From contig NZ_BAABJI010000002.1 of NCBI RefSeq assembly GCF_039543225.1, positions 868,001-932,000 of the forward strand: a stretch of 64,000 bases of DNA, given 5' to 3'. The stretch is from Mucilaginibacter defluvii. GTDB taxonomy: Bacteria > Bacteroidota > Bacteroidia > Sphingobacteriales > Sphingobacteriaceae. This document shows, in pieces, positions 36,255-45,293 of the stretch (positions are counted from its first letter, which is position 1; every line of letters starts with the position of its first letter). A program made the position numbers and the translations under genes. Under the pieces are notes generated by a model. It saw nothing but the letters and a program-made list of their open reading frames with translations, had not been told where the DNA came from and ran no database searches.

Positions 36255-37094
36255 TTACTTAAGCATATTTTTTCTATGGTTTAGCGGATTACAACCCACC
36301 TGCTTTTTGAACGTTCGATTAAAGTGGCTTTGGTCTGAGAATCCGGTAAGATAAGCAATTTCGGTCAACGCGTAATTTTTATCCTTCATCAGTTCAATAG
36401 CTTTATTGATTCTTAGCTTACGCATATATTCGCCGAAGGACATGTTGTCAAAATATTTAGAGAACTCCCTGGATAGATAAGTTGGGTTTAGCTCCAATTC
36501 GTCAGACGCCTGCTGTAAACTTAGTGCCATGTTAGTATCTAACTGATCCTGAATCATACCTTTTAAAGCTTTTGCCCAGGCTGGCGGTTTCTTATCTTTA
36601 TCTGTCTTAAGATATTGTTGATAAACCTGTAGCAGCAGTTGCTCTACCGGGCCTGCTTGCGTATGTTTCAGATTGTATAACTTTTTTGCCCATATGTAAA
36701 GCCCATCATAGATAGTTAAGCCCAAGCTTAGGAGTTCTTGATCATCCAATATTTTATGAGAGAGACCTGAAAATATCGCTTCAAGTCCGGCTGCTTGTGG
36801 CGCAAAGTCATGGCGGTCCGTATCCGCACCACGAACGATAGCAGCTATTCGGCTTAAGGCGTCATCTTCAAGTTTATGTTTTTTAATAAAGTAATCAAAA
36901 GTACAGTTGTCATCATAATGGGAGTATTCAACATTAGGCAGGTCAAACGGTATCGCATTAAGTTCTGCGGCCTTCTCCAGCACTTCTGCATAAGGTGCAT
37001 AAATAATTTCGGCATCTTGATCTATAAAACGCAATATTAGCCAAGGACAGGCAATCCGATCAATTTTTGGTCGTTCACGTGTAATCCATTTCAT
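36255..37094 (-). CDS. ChrB chromate-resistance domain fused to AraC-type HTH
   Basis: 279 aa. Residues 1-150 match the Chrome_Resist/ChrB C-terminal domain: KWITRERPKIDRIACPWLIL, FDLPNVEYSHYDDNCTFDYFI, LSRIAAIVRGADTDRHDFAP and QAAGLEAIFSGLSHK. Residues about 185-279 are an AraC DNA-binding domain: LSLQQASDELELNPTYLSREFSKYF and ALTEIAYLTGFSDQSHFNRTFKKQVGCNP. ChrB proteins regulate the chromate efflux protein ChrA by binding or sensing chromate. No chrA is next to it. It is probably a transcription factor with a chromate- or oxyanion-responsive sensor domain, an inference from architecture. Confidence 0.85.
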   Translation of the reverse strand: MKWITRERPKIDRIACPWLILRFIDQDAEIIYAPYAEVLEKAAELNAIPFDLPNVEYSHYDDNCTFDYFIKKHKLEDDALSRIAAIVRGADTDRHDFAPQAAGLEAIFSGLSHKILDDQELLSLGLTIYDGLYIWAKKLYNLKHTQAGPVEQLLLQVYQQYLKTDKDKKPPAWAKALKGMIQDQLDTNMALSLQQASDELELNPTYLSREFSKYFDNMSFGEYMRKLRINKAIELMKDKNYALTEIAYLTGFSDQSHFNRTFKKQVGCNPLNHRKNMLK

Positions 37095-37192
37095 CTTAAA
37101 TCAGCTTATTCGTAAAATAATCAATTAAGGTACGACTAATGCGTTCAAAAGAAAATCGACACGCCGGTCTAATTGACGATTAGGACCTTTGT

Positions 37193-37229
37193 AAAACAAA
37201 AACGCCCTTCAAGAAATCTTGAAAGGCGT
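37193..37229 (-). terminator. Terminator of the tRNA-His gene
   Basis: A 12-bp stem with one mismatch (ACGCCCTTCAAG and CTTGAAAGGCGT) and a 4-nt loop; on the minus strand it ends in GTTTTTG. It lies just after the tRNA 3' end. Confidence 0.8.
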
Positions 37230-37232
37230 AAG

Positions 37233-37307
37233 GGTAAGTAATCGGGTTCGAACCGACGACCCCCAGAACCACAATCTGGTGCTCTAACCAACTGAGCTAT
37301 ACCTACC
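37233..37307 (-). tRNA. tRNA-His (anticodon GTG)
   Basis: On the minus strand the cloverleaf is complete: 7-bp acceptor (GTAGGTA with TACTTAC), D arm GCTC, anticodon loop with GTG, variable loop, and T arm with TTCGAAC. A genome-encoded extra G at position -1 faces C73, the tRNA-His identity element for its synthetase. CCA is not encoded. Confidence 0.95.
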
Positions 37308-37376
37308 GTGTTTTTGTTTGGTGTGCAAAAATAGAAATCTCCGCATTAATTACAAAGATTTTTTAATTTTTACTGA

Positions 37377-37384
37377 TACATTTG
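37377..37384 (+). promoter_or_regulatory. -7 box of rnhA (TACATTTG)
   Basis: An exact TAnnTTTG ends 4 nt before the rnhA ATG. No TTG is found at the usual -33 distance. Confidence 0.45.
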
Positions 37385-37388
37385 CCGC

Positions 37389-37862
37389 ATGGTTATTGAA
37401 TTGTTTACGGATGGCGCATCGAGCGGCAACCCTGGACCGGGCGGATACGGAGCTATACTACGTGCTGGCCAGCACTATAAGGAACTTTCAGAGGGTTTCC
37501 GTAAAACAACCAATAACCGCATGGAGTTGCTTGCCGTTATCAAAGGCCTCGAAGCGCTTAAGAATCCAAACCAGGAAGTAATCCTCTACTCCGACTCGAA
37601 ATATGTGATCGATGCTATTGAGAAGCGCTGGGTGTACGGCTGGCTGCAAAAAGGGTTTAAGGATAAAAAGAACAAAGACCTTTGGCTGCGATACCTCGAA
37701 GTAAGTAAACCGCATAAAATTAAACTGATATGGGTTAAAGGCCACGCCGGCCACCCGGAGAATGAGCGTTGCGATCAATTAGCTGTTGCAGCATCTAAAC
37801 AACCTAACCTTAAAATTGATACTGTATTTGAGGCTGAGAATGCGAGGGTGAATTTATTATAA
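37389..37862 (+). CDS. rnhA: Ribonuclease HI
   Basis: 157 aa. The DEDD active site is visible: Asp8 in [13 protein letters not shown], Glu in [14 protein letters not shown], Asp in [12 protein letters not shown] and Asp in [12 protein letters not shown] with an upstream VKGHAGH His. It cuts RNA in RNA-DNA hybrids during replication and repair. The frame is complete, and its stop overlaps the end of the convergent small membrane protein gene by 6 bp. Its promoter box almost touches the start codon. Confidence 0.95.
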   Translation: MVIELFTDGASSGNPGPGGYGAILRAGQHYKELSEGFRKTTNNRMELLAVIKGLEALKNPNQEVILYSDSKYVIDAIEKRWVYGWLQKGFKDKKNKDLWLRYLEVSKPHKIKLIWVKGHAGHPENERCDQLAVAASKQPNLKIDTVFEAENARVNLL

Positions 37863-38150
37863 ATCCCTATCCCTAAAGTAGGTACTCAGAGACAGCACTA
37901 AACTCATAATTACTCCTATTCCATTTATCACCCAGGCTACCTCACGCTTTTGTTTACGGTAGAATAAAACTTCTACCAGGATAAGGGATGCAGATACTAT
38001 GCAAGCAAAAGTCAGCACTTTTAAAATTCCGTCAGGGTTTTCGGCATCACCGGTTGCTAATGCGGCATTAGCTATCAAGTACGACAAAAATAACCGTACA
38101 TAAAAAACTGATAGGCAAACTAAATATATTGTAAACAAAGCTCTGTGCAT
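37857..38150 (-). CDS. Small membrane protein (97 aa)
   Basis: Three to four hydrophobic segments: [40 protein letters not shown] and [18 protein letters not shown], separated by short charged loops. No family recognised. Last gene of the five-gene minus operon, starting 3 bp after the phosphoesterase stop; its 3' end overlaps rnhA. The operon position makes it a real gene. Function unknown. Confidence 0.65.
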   Translation of the reverse strand: MHRALFTIYLVCLSVFYVRLFLSYLIANAALATGDAENPDGILKVLTFACIVSASLILVEVLFYRKQKREVAWVINGIGVIMSLVLSLSTYFRDRDL

Positions 38151-38153
38151 CTA

Positions 38154-38648
38154 CTACCTGCCGTTTAACTCAATTATCTGCAAATCCTGAATTTTCGCGC
38201 CATCAATATTAAAGCGTATCAGCGTGCGTACTTTGTGCCAGCCTTGTTTGCCGGCCGCGCCGGGGTTGAGGTGCAGACATTTTATACGTTCATCAAACAT
38301 TACTTTCAATATGTGCGAGTGGCCGCAAATGAACAACTGAGGCGGATTGGCATATATTTCACTTCGCACTTGTGGACTATATTTACCGGGGTAGCCGCCG
38401 ATATGCGTTATCCAGACATCAACATCCTCACATTTAAAGCGCAAGTTTTCAGGGTATACAATGCGTACATCGACACCATCAATATTGCCGTAAACGGCTT
38501 TCAAAGGCCTAAATGCTGCAAGCTGATCGGCTAAGCCTATGTTACCGATATCGCCGGCATGCCATATCTCGTCGCATTGCTCGAAATGCTTAAAAACGGC
38601 ATCATCCAAATAGCTATGCGTGTCTGATATCAGGCCTATTTTAACCAT
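38154..38648 (-). CDS. YfcE/MJ0936-type metallophosphoesterase
   Basis: 164 aa, cytoplasmic. Metal-binding motifs of the small phosphodiesterase family are present: GLISDTHS (Asp, His), WHAGDIGN (Asp), AVYGNIDG (Asn), ITHIGGYPG and FICGHSHI (His pair). Family members hydrolyse generic phosphodiesters in vitro; physiological substrate unknown. It overlaps the upstream small membrane gene by 13 bp and so belongs to the same operon. Confidence 0.88.
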   Translation of the reverse strand: MVKIGLISDTHSYLDDAVFKHFEQCDEIWHAGDIGNIGLADQLAAFRPLKAVYGNIDGVDVRIVYPENLRFKCEDVDVWITHIGGYPGKYSPQVRSEIYANPPQLFICGHSHILKVMFDERIKCLHLNPGAAGKQGWHKVRTLIRFNIDGAKIQDLQIIELNGR

Positions 38649-38914
38649 ATAGGTAGAAATTGACCGGTTATCAACACGCCACTTAATAAAAATACATTTA
38701 AAGTGAATTTACTTTTAACGTGCAAAAATATTGCTCCTATTAACCCAAATAAGTAAAAAATAATTCTAACATATTGCATTTTTATACTTGAATCAATTAA
38801 CTGTTGTGGTATTAAAGGGCTAACTAATACATTCTGACATTGAATAACGTTCATAACATGTCCAGCACAAAGCAAAACTGTAACTAATAACAATACAAAA
38901 GACAATATGCGCAT
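38636..38914 (-). CDS. Small membrane protein (92 aa)
   Basis: Three hydrophobic segments: MRILSFVLLLVTVLLCAGHV at the N-terminus, MQYVRIIFYLFGLIGAIFLH, and FTLNVFLLSGVLITGQFLPI near the end. It lies 2 bp after the methyltransferase stop and overlaps the phosphoesterase start, so it is embedded in the operon. No family recognised. Confidence 0.65.
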   Translation of the reverse strand: MRILSFVLLLVTVLLCAGHVMNVIQCQNVLVSPLIPQQLIDSSIKMQYVRIIFYLFGLIGAIFLHVKSKFTLNVFLLSGVLITGQFLPIWLK

Positions 38915-38916
38915 AA

Positions 38917-39630
38917 TTACAATGTTATAAAAAATGGCTGCAAAAGTTGGTTATAAGCAGTTGAATATTTACCAATTGAACTGTAAATAATAAATGATGA
39001 TGTTAGCACATCTCCCACTTCCATTCCGAAAACAACAATTTCTCGATGTGGCTCCAAATCTTCAAACGATTTAATTTTAACTATCTTCTGCAAATAAAGC
39101 CCAAACCCAATCGCAATATTTTTTACCCATGAAGCGGTATTTACAGGCAATACCAACCAGCATTGCCCCCCAACTGTAAGTTGCTTGAACATTATCTCCA
39201 TCAATCCATTAAAAAAATCCCTACCAGCATGTTTAGCTATATTCTTTTCTTTTTGTGGTGATAAAAGTGAATCAATATAAAAAGGCGGGTTTGATATGAT
39301 GAGATCATAACGCTTTTCGGGATGCAGGGTAAAGAATGTATTAAAATCCTGATGATAAGCCGTGAGCCTATCCTTAAATGGCGAAGCTTCAAAATTTAGC
39401 TGAGCGGTTTCGGCGGCGTTGCTATCTATTTCCACCGCGTCTATCTGTGCCGATGTAAAGCGTTGTGCCAGCATCAGGGCAATTACACCTGTACCGGTGC
39501 CGATATCTAATATAGTTGATGGTTGCCCCTCACCTGCCAGCGCGCCTAACAGCACCCCGTCGGTATTGATCTTCATGGTGCAGCCCGACTGATCGACATT
39601 GAACTGTTTGAAGCGAAAAATGCCCGCCAT
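38917..39630 (-). CDS. tRNA1(Val) adenine-37 N6-methyltransferase-like protein
   Basis: 237 aa. Class I Rossmann methyltransferase with SAM motif ILDIGTGTGVIALMLAQR and catalytic NPPFY (DLIISNPPFYIDSL) as in N6-adenine enzymes. The opening FRFKQFNVDQSGCTMKINTDGVLLG is typical of TrmN6/YfiC, which methylates A37 of tRNA-Val. The start directly follows the VOC gene stop with no gap. Other small RNA or protein substrates cannot be excluded. Confidence 0.87.
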   Translation of the reverse strand: MAGIFRFKQFNVDQSGCTMKINTDGVLLGALAGEGQPSTILDIGTGTGVIALMLAQRFTSAQIDAVEIDSNAAETAQLNFEASPFKDRLTAYHQDFNTFFTLHPEKRYDLIISNPPFYIDSLLSPQKEKNIAKHAGRDFFNGLMEIMFKQLTVGGQCWLVLPVNTASWVKNIAIGFGLYLQKIVKIKSFEDLEPHREIVVFGMEVGDVLTSSFIIYSSIGKYSTAYNQLLQPFFITL

Positions 39631-40020
39631 TTACTTCTCGTAAAATTCGATGGGCAACCCGTCAGGGTCAGCAAGAAAGGTGAAGCGCTTGCCGGTAAAT
39701 TCGTCTACCCGGATGGGTTCGGCAGTTACACCATGTGCGTTTACATGGTTGATTGCCGCTTCAACATCATCTACCTCAAAAGCCAGGTGACGCAAACCAG
39801 CAGCCTCAGGGCGTGACGGTCTTGCCGGTGGCTCAGGAAAAGAGAAAAGCTCGATCTGGTATAGTCCTGAAACTTCCATATCAAGCTTATATGACTGCCT
39901 TTCGGCACGGTAAACCTCGCGCACTATGGTTAAACCAAGCACATCCGTATAAAACTGCTTCGACCGTTGATAGTCGGTACAGATTATGGCTATATGATGT
40001 ACACGGTTGAGTTTTAGCAT
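39631..40020 (-). CDS. VOC / glyoxalase-like metalloprotein
   Basis: 129 aa, one vicinal-oxygen-chelate module pair. MLKLNRVHHIAIICTDYQRS, KQFYTDVLGLTIVREVYR, YQIELFSFPEPP and LRHLAFEVDDVEAAINHV, then GLPIEFYEK, give the His and Glu metal ligands of the YaeR/GloA2-like group. Often labelled lactoylglutathione lyase, but actual substrate unknown. First gene of the five-gene minus operon. Confidence 0.85.
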   Translation of the reverse strand: MLKLNRVHHIAIICTDYQRSKQFYTDVLGLTIVREVYRAERQSYKLDMEVSGLYQIELFSFPEPPARPSRPEAAGLRHLAFEVDDVEAAINHVNAHGVTAEPIRVDEFTGKRFTFLADPDGLPIEFYEK

Positions 40021-40034
40021 AGTTGGAAATTTTA

Positions 40035-40105
40035 CGTCATTGCGAGGTACGAAGCAATCTCCGAATTGTATTATTAAAGAGATTGCTTCGTACCTCGCAA
40101 TGACG
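40035..40105. repeat. REP-like palindrome (27-bp perfect inverted repeat)
   Basis: Two exact 27-bp arms at 40035-40061 and 40079-40105 flank a 17-nt loop. The arm begins CGTCATTGCGAGGTACGAAG. It sits between the VOC gene and purL, both transcribed leftward, outside any gene. I recall arms of this type as dispersed repeats in many genomes, including Sphingobacteriaceae. It could fold as an mRNA hairpin after purL. Confidence 0.85.
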
Positions 40106-40121
40106 ATTTAATAGCAAATAA

Positions 40122-42344
40122 TTATTCGCCTAAAGCAACGTGAAGTACGTTGTCAAACAACAGCTTCACATCCGTTACGTGGCCAAACAATTGTTCATCT
40201 ACATTAAAGAAACCATTAGTTACTGTGCCCAGCAGTGTGAATTCGGTTTCGCTGGTGGCCATCAGTTCAACAAATTTGTCCTGATCTGCCGGTGCAACGC
40301 TTACTACTATCCTGCCCTGTGCTTCGCCGAACAGGAAGGCATCCTTACGGATTGCGGCATCGGTACTGATATCAAAACCTAAACCGTTTGGCATGGCCGC
40401 TTCGGCAAGCGTTACGTATAAACCGCCATCAGCAACGTCATGGGCAGATTGTACCAGCTTGTGCTTGATCAGCTCTTTGATCACCTGGTGTGTAGCATAC
40501 TCCTGATCCAGATTAAAATGCGGAGCCGGAGAAGCCGATACCTTATGCCATGAGGCCAGGTATTGTGATGAAGCGATATCATTAACTGATTCGCCAATAA
40601 GGTATATAAAATCGCCCGGCTGTTTAAAGTCAAGCGTCATGATGTTGTCAATGTTATCCATTACGCCCAGCATACCGATGGTTGGGGTCGGGAATACCGG
40701 GCCTTCATCAGATGATTGGTTGTAAAAGCTCACGTTACCGCCTGTAACCGGGGTTTCAAACTTAGTACAAGCTTCGCCCATACCTTTAATAGCGCTTACA
40801 AACTGCCAGTATACTTCAGGAATATAAGGGTTGCCAAAGTTCAAACAATTGGTAATAGCAACCGGCTCGCCACCGGCGCAGGTAATATTACGCGCGGCCT
40901 CGGCAACGGCAATAGCACAGCCTTTTTGCGGATCAGCATATACGTAGCGTGAGTTGCAGTCAACCGTTAAAACAATCGCTTTTTCGGTATCGCGTACGGC
41001 AACAACGGCCGCATCGCTCGGGCGGTTGGTGGTCATGGTTGATACGCCTACCATGGAGTCGTACTGATCAGTTACCCAACGCTTGGACGCGATGTTAGGA
41101 TGACCCAGCAAATGCTCGGCTACAGCAACCAGATCTTCCGGCTCGGCAATATCTTCTATCTTGAATTTTTGGTTTTCGGCATAGTAAGCAGGCTCACGGT
41201 ATTCGCGCTGGTAAACCGGCGCGCCGCCACCCAACACCAGGTCATCAGCAGGTACGTCAGCCACCAGTTCGCCATTCATAAAATACTCCAGGCGTTTGGT
41301 ATCGGTAACCTCACCAATAATGGCGCAGTTTAAATCCCACTTATCAAAAACGGCTTCAACTTCTTTTTCGCGGCCTTTGTGCACCACAATCAGCATACGC
41401 TCCTGCGATTCTGAAAGCAATATCTCAAAAGGTTTCATGTTTTCCTGACGGGTTGGCACCGCGTCAAGGTTTATTCGCATACCATGCTCGCCCTTGGCCG
41501 ACATTTCGGAGTTTGAGCAGATGATACCCGCGGCACCCATATCCTGCATACCCACTACAGCACCGGTCTTAATAACTTCGAGCGTAGCTTCAAGCAACAG
41601 TTTTTCCTGAAACGGATCGCCTACCTGTACGGCCGGCAGATCGTTCACTGAATCTTCCGTAATATCTTTTGATGCGAAAGCCGCACCGTGTATACCATCT
41701 TTACCAGTGGCCGAGCCAACTATGTAAACCGGATTGCCTACGCCATAAGATGTAGCCGAAACGGTTTCGCCGGCCTTAACTATACCGGCCGACATGGCGT
41801 TTACCAGGGGATTAATGTTATAGCATTCGTCAAAGAAAAGCTCGCCGCCTACGGTTGGAATACCAAAGGCATTACCATAATGGCTGATGCCTTTAACCAC
41901 CCCCTTAATTAACCATTTGGTTTTATCCAGGTTGATGTCGCCAAAACGCAGGGAGTTAAGCTGTGCGATAGGCCTTGCACCCATGGTAAAAATATCGCGG
42001 TTAATACCGCCTACACCTGTTGCCGCGCCCTGGTAAGGCTCAAGCGCCGATGGGTGGTTGTGTGATTCTATTTTGAAAGCGCAACCAATTCCATCACCAA
42101 GGTCAACCAGACCGGCATTTTCTTCACCGGCTTTGGCCAACATGCGTGGCCCATCCTTTGGTAAGGTTTTTAACCATGTAATAGAGTTTTTGTATGAGCA
42201 GTGCTCGCTCCACATTACCGAGAAGATGGACAATTCGGTAAAGTTAGGCACGCGGCCAAGTATCTCTTTTATACGATCAAACTCTTCGGGTAACAGGCCA
42301 AGGTCTTTGGCGGTATCAACGGTAGTTAGCTCCTGATTCTCCAA
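40122..42344 (-). CDS. purL: Phosphoribosylformylglycinamidine synthase, PurL subunit
   Basis: 740 aa, the small-type PurL that needs PurS and PurQ partners (not in this window). Recognisable blocks: [12 protein letters not shown] near the start, [47 protein letters not shown] and [20 protein letters not shown]. It makes FGAM from FGAR, ATP and glutamine in purine synthesis. Translation appears to start at TTG 42344 because TAA is upstream in frame and the next Met is residue 45. A -7 box lies at 42373-42380. Confidence 0.94.
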   Translation of the reverse strand: MENQELTTVDTAKDLGLLPEEFDRIKEILGRVPNFTELSIFSVMWSEHCSYKNSITWLKTLPKDGPRMLAKAGEENAGLVDLGDGIGCAFKIESHNHPSALEPYQGAATGVGGINRDIFTMGARPIAQLNSLRFGDINLDKTKWLIKGVVKGISHYGNAFGIPTVGGELFFDECYNINPLVNAMSAGIVKAGETVSATSYGVGNPVYIVGSATGKDGIHGAAFASKDITEDSVNDLPAVQVGDPFQEKLLLEATLEVIKTGAVVGMQDMGAAGIICSNSEMSAKGEHGMRINLDAVPTRQENMKPFEILLSESQERMLIVVHKGREKEVEAVFDKWDLNCAIIGEVTDTKRLEYFMNGELVADVPADDLVLGGGAPVYQREYREPAYYAENQKFKIEDIAEPEDLVAVAEHLLGHPNIASKRWVTDQYDSMVGVSTMTTNRPSDAAVVAVRDTEKAIVLTVDCNSRYVYADPQKGCAIAVAEAARNITCAGGEPVAITNCLNFGNPYIPEVYWQFVSAIKGMGEACTKFETPVTGGNVSFYNQSSDEGPVFPTPTIGMLGVMDNIDNIMTLDFKQPGDFIYLIGESVNDIASSQYLASWHKVSASPAPHFNLDQEYATHQVIKELIKHKLVQSAHDVADGGLYVTLAEAAMPNGLGFDISTDAAIRKDAFLFGEAQGRIVVSVAPADQDKFVELMATSETEFTLLGTVTNGFFNVDEQLFGHVTDVKLLFDNVLHVALGE

Positions 42345-42372
42345 TGCTTTATATTTATTTTAAAGGATGTGG

Positions 42373-42380
42373 CAAAATTA
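42373..42380 (-). promoter_or_regulatory. -7 box of purL (TAATTTTG)
   Basis: An exact TAnnTTTG on the minus strand, 28 nt before the TTG start at 42344. No clear -33 TTG was seen. Confidence 0.45.
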
Positions 42381-42499
42381 GGAAAATCAGGCGAAAGCAG
42401 GTAAATAAGTTTGCAGTTTAGTTACACTGTAAGGTACTAAAAAAAGCAGCCGGGCCACACAGCAGTATGGCACCGGCATATTTACAGGTTTAGGTAATA

Positions 42500-43354
42500 T
42501 TAGTTGTTGGTAATGGTAAAGCTAATGGGTATGGTATACCGCACCCTAACCGGCCTGCCGTTTTGTGTACCGGGTTTCCAGGCTTTGGCCTTTTTAAGTA
42601 CACGCAGGGCTTCCTCATCAAAACCGTTGCCGGCGCCTCGTTCTACTTTTATATCGGTAAGGGTACCGTCCTTTTCAATAATAAAGCTGATAAAAACTTT
42701 ACCTGACAAACCATTCTCCGCCGCGATGACAGGGTAACGCAGGTTGCGGCTTAAATATTTGTTCCAGCCTTCCATGCCGTCATAAGGTTCAGGAAGTGAT
42801 GATAAACCTATTGAAGTATGCACCTCATCACCTGTAGCATCACCCCCACCTGTACCCGACCCGCCAGGAGTGCCTGTTGTTGTACCCGCCGGTATGTTAA
42901 TCTCGGTTGCAGGACCATCCTGATTTGTCGGGCCGATGGCGCCTTCGTCGCTTGTTTTTGGAGGATCTGTTTTTACCAACTCATCCCTCACAACTCTGTT
43001 TGGTATAGCTTTAGTTTTTACTTTTGCAGCCTTGGCCACCGCTTTTGGCAATTCTGTTTTAGGGGTTGCTTCAAATACCTTTTCTTCTTCTTTTGGAGGG
43101 AGGAGATTTTTAATCTCTACAGGTATTTCTCGCTCATTAGGCGAAATCAACGGCGGTTCAACAATGGCAACTTTATGCGTAAACGAATAAATAATTATGC
43201 CCAATCCTACTGCGGAGAATGTAATCAGCAAAGATTTCAGCATATTTGCACCATTGCTTTTACGCAGTTGGTAAGCACCGTAACTTTTATTGCGGTTCTC
43301 AAATACAACATCGAGCCACTCGGTGGTGTACAAATTTAGTTTGGTGATAAGCAT
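42500..43354 (-). CDS. Energy transducer TonB
   Basis: 284 aa. A single membrane helix (LLITFSAVGLGIIIYSF, near residue 45) follows a cytoplasmic N-terminus with FENRNKSYGAYQLRKSNG, typical of Bacteroidota TonB. A Pro/Lys/Glu-rich periplasmic linker (NLLPPKEEEKVFEATPKTEL onward) and a Gly-rich stretch precede the C-terminal TonB domain (YPVIAAENGLSGKVFISFII, VERGAGNGFDEEALRVLKKA, PVRVRYTIPISFTI). It transmits proton-motive energy to outer-membrane receptors such as those at 18875 and 51115. ExbB/D are not seen here. Confidence 0.92.
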   Translation of the reverse strand: MLITKLNLYTTEWLDVVFENRNKSYGAYQLRKSNGANMLKSLLITFSAVGLGIIIYSFTHKVAIVEPPLISPNEREIPVEIKNLLPPKEEEKVFEATPKTELPKAVAKAAKVKTKAIPNRVVRDELVKTDPPKTSDEGAIGPTNQDGPATEINIPAGTTTGTPGGSGTGGGDATGDEVHTSIGLSSLPEPYDGMEGWNKYLSRNLRYPVIAAENGLSGKVFISFIIEKDGTLTDIKVERGAGNGFDEEALRVLKKAKAWKPGTQNGRPVRVRYTIPISFTITNN

Positions 43355-43505
43355 ACAATTAGAATTTAGTTTTAATTATAACGCTATTCTACAGAATAAA
43401 ATTTTGTTTAAATATACAAAACAAAATTTTTACAATATTTTTAATCTCTCCGCCAAATTTTTGTAACAAAAGTAAAATTCCGTTAAATGGTTGAATTTTT
43501 TACAT

Positions 43506-43531
43506 AAAAAAAGCCGGATAGCTCCGGCTTT
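43506..43531 (-). terminator. Terminator of the DUF4468 gene
   Basis: A 9-bp stem (AAAGCCGGA and TCCGGCTTT) with a 4-nt loop; the minus-strand end is T-rich. Confidence 0.8.
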
Positions 43532-43552
43532 AACAAAATATAATTCTGATTT

Positions 43553-44155
43553 TCACCAATCCTTTTTAATTACAGGCGCTATTTTACGCTCTTTTTTGAC
43601 AGATGGCGCAGGCGACAGAATAAAATTCTTTAAACGATCTCCAACAAAACGACTGTTGACCAGCACCTTTTCCAGGTAATCATCCAGATCCTTTTGCCCT
43701 AATAAACGCAGCGCGTGTTCAAGCGGCGTCTTCTTTCCGTTTACCGGAACAAAGTTGGCATAACGGTCTCGCTCATACGGGATAATCACAAAATTAGTAA
43801 GCCAGTAACGGTACTTGCCATCCTTTACTTCGATATTTAAATCATAGGTGATCCTGCCGTCATCATGCTTTGATACCAACGCCTTTTTTGATACCATAAA
43901 CCCACCTTCCCCTTTCAATACGCCGTTTGCAGGTTCCTGTTTTTTCAGTTTTAATTTATCTTTTGAATAAGCCGCCTGCAAAAAATACAAGGCCCGCCGG
44001 TAAATGGAATCCGCATTAAGGCCGGGCTGTGCAACTACTTGGTAGTATATATATTTGTTATTCTCATCAAAACCCAGCGAATCCTTTTGCGAAGCCTGGG
44101 CATACAGATCATTACCCGATAAGGCCACCAGCAATATTAATATCAATCTCTTCAT
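43553..44155 (-). CDS. DUF4468-type secreted protein
   Basis: 200 aa from ATG 44155 (MKRLILILLVALSGNDLYAQ, signal peptide). The mature part shows YIYYQVVAQPGLNADSIYRR, EGGFMVSKKALVSKHDDGRI and TYDLNIEVKDGKYRYWLTNF, matching the Bacteroidota DUF4468 domain, whose role is unknown. A C-terminal basic stretch (SVKKERKIAPVIKK) follows. It sits between two terminators and is likely monocistronic. Confidence 0.75.
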   Translation of the reverse strand: MKRLILILLVALSGNDLYAQASQKDSLGFDENNKYIYYQVVAQPGLNADSIYRRALYFLQAAYSKDKLKLKKQEPANGVLKGEGGFMVSKKALVSKHDDGRITYDLNIEVKDGKYRYWLTNFVIIPYERDRYANFVPVNGKKTPLEHALRLLGQKDLDDYLEKVLVNSRFVGDRLKNFILSPAPSVKKERKIAPVIKKDW

Positions 44156-44165
44156 CCTGTAAATA

Positions 44166-44201
44166 TAAAAAAGCCGCACCTGATTAACAGGTAGCGGCCT
44201 T
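44166..44201 (-). terminator. Terminator of the porin gene
   Basis: GCCGC-ACCTG pairs with CAGGT-(A)-GCGGC around a 5-nt loop; the minus-strand end is TTTTTTATA. It lies 34 nt past the porin stop. Confidence 0.8.
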
Positions 44202-44234
44202 TACAAAAATCAACTTAAACTAAATCATATTCTG

Positions 44235-45293
44235 TTAGAATGCGTATACCGCCGCCAATACAAACTGACCGGCATTTTTTGATGGCGAACCATTCTTTTT
44301 AACAAATACGGCATCACTACTCATATTATCAAAACGCACCTCGGGGATCAAGCTTAACGGACCTGCTTTGATGTTAGCCGTTGCTGTTATAGCAGTTACC
44401 GATTCGCCCGGCGCCGGACCGAAGGTAGCGTAATCGCCTGCTTTGGTTTTAAAATATTCGCCGCGCAAACCCAGTGTTACCGCGCTTGATACCGCGTATT
44501 GCGGGTATAATGCAACGCCGGTAAAACCGCCGTCCTCATAATCATTACCGGCAGAGAATGTAGCTGCATTCAAGCCTAATTTAAATGCCGGGGTTATTTG
44601 GTAAGCTGTTGTAAAATCAATTTCGGTACCTGATGACGGACCGGTAAGTAAATTCACATAAGCCGACCAGCCTTCAACCGGAGTTAACGACAACTGCGCG
44701 CCGAAGGTATTCAGTTTTGATGCTGACTTATAAACGTTCCAGTAATCATTAAAAATACCGGCCATTAAGCCCACTTTGCTCGAGATAGCGTACGAAGCCT
44801 TAAAGCCCGCGTTCTGGAACGGACCGTTAGTGAACAGGTACGAAGTTGAATAATTAAAATTACCTACAGGGCTGATCACTTCATAGCCTACAAACGTTGC
44901 CATATAACCGGCGGTTAAGGCAAGTTTATCCGTTACATCATACGATACGTACAAGTTTTGAATGTTGTAACTGTTGGTAGTTTCATCATAAACACCTGCG
45001 GCGTTTGGTATGGACTGAGACTGACCACGCGGACCGAAAGAAATTTCGCCGACAAATGACGCTTTACTCACTTTTTTCTTTAGGGCGATATCAACCATAC
45101 CTATCGACATAGAATTGTGGTCAGACGCGAAACTGGTTGGCAGGTTGCTGCGGTCAGCAAAATCGTACTTATAATAAGTATCTACTGAGCCGGTAATTGT
45201 TAAAGGCGGATCTGTTTGCGTCGAATCCTGCGCTTTTACAATTGAAGAAACGCCAAAAGCGAGAAAAGAAAATAGTAAAAATCTTTTTTTCAT
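44235..45293 (-). CDS. Outer-membrane porin (BBP2-like)
   Basis: 352 aa with a signal peptide ending SSIVKAQ. Regular amphipathic strands with aromatic girdles (for example ITGSVDTYYKYDFAD, LYVSYDVTDKLALTAGYMAT, SLIPEVRFDN and the terminal FVLAAVYAF) indicate a beta-barrel of the Bacteroidota putative porin family (beta-barrel porin-2). It diverges from glnN across a 464-bp region, an arrangement that may link it to nitrogen uptake, but that is inference only. Confidence 0.78.
   Translation of the reverse strand: MKKRFLLFSFLAFGVSSIVKAQDSTQTDPPLTITGSVDTYYKYDFADRSNLPTSFASDHNSMSIGMVDIALKKKVSKASFVGEISFGPRGQSQSIPNAAGVYDETTNSYNIQNLYVSYDVTDKLALTAGYMATFVGYEVISPVGNFNYSTSYLFTNGPFQNAGFKASYAISSKVGLMAGIFNDYWNVYKSASKLNTFGAQLSLTPVEGWSAYVNLLTGPSSGTEIDFTTAYQITPAFKLGLNAATFSAGNDYEDGGFTGVALYPQYAVSSAVTLGLRGEYFKTKAGDYATFGPAPGESVTAITATANIKAGPLSLIPEVRFDNMSSDAVFVKKNGSPSKNAGQFVLAAVYAF

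Noticed and set aside
42818..43339. 173-aa Cys-rich plus-strand ORF
   Set aside because: It is antisense to tonB, with composition typical of a frame opposite a Gly/Pro/Glu-rich gene.
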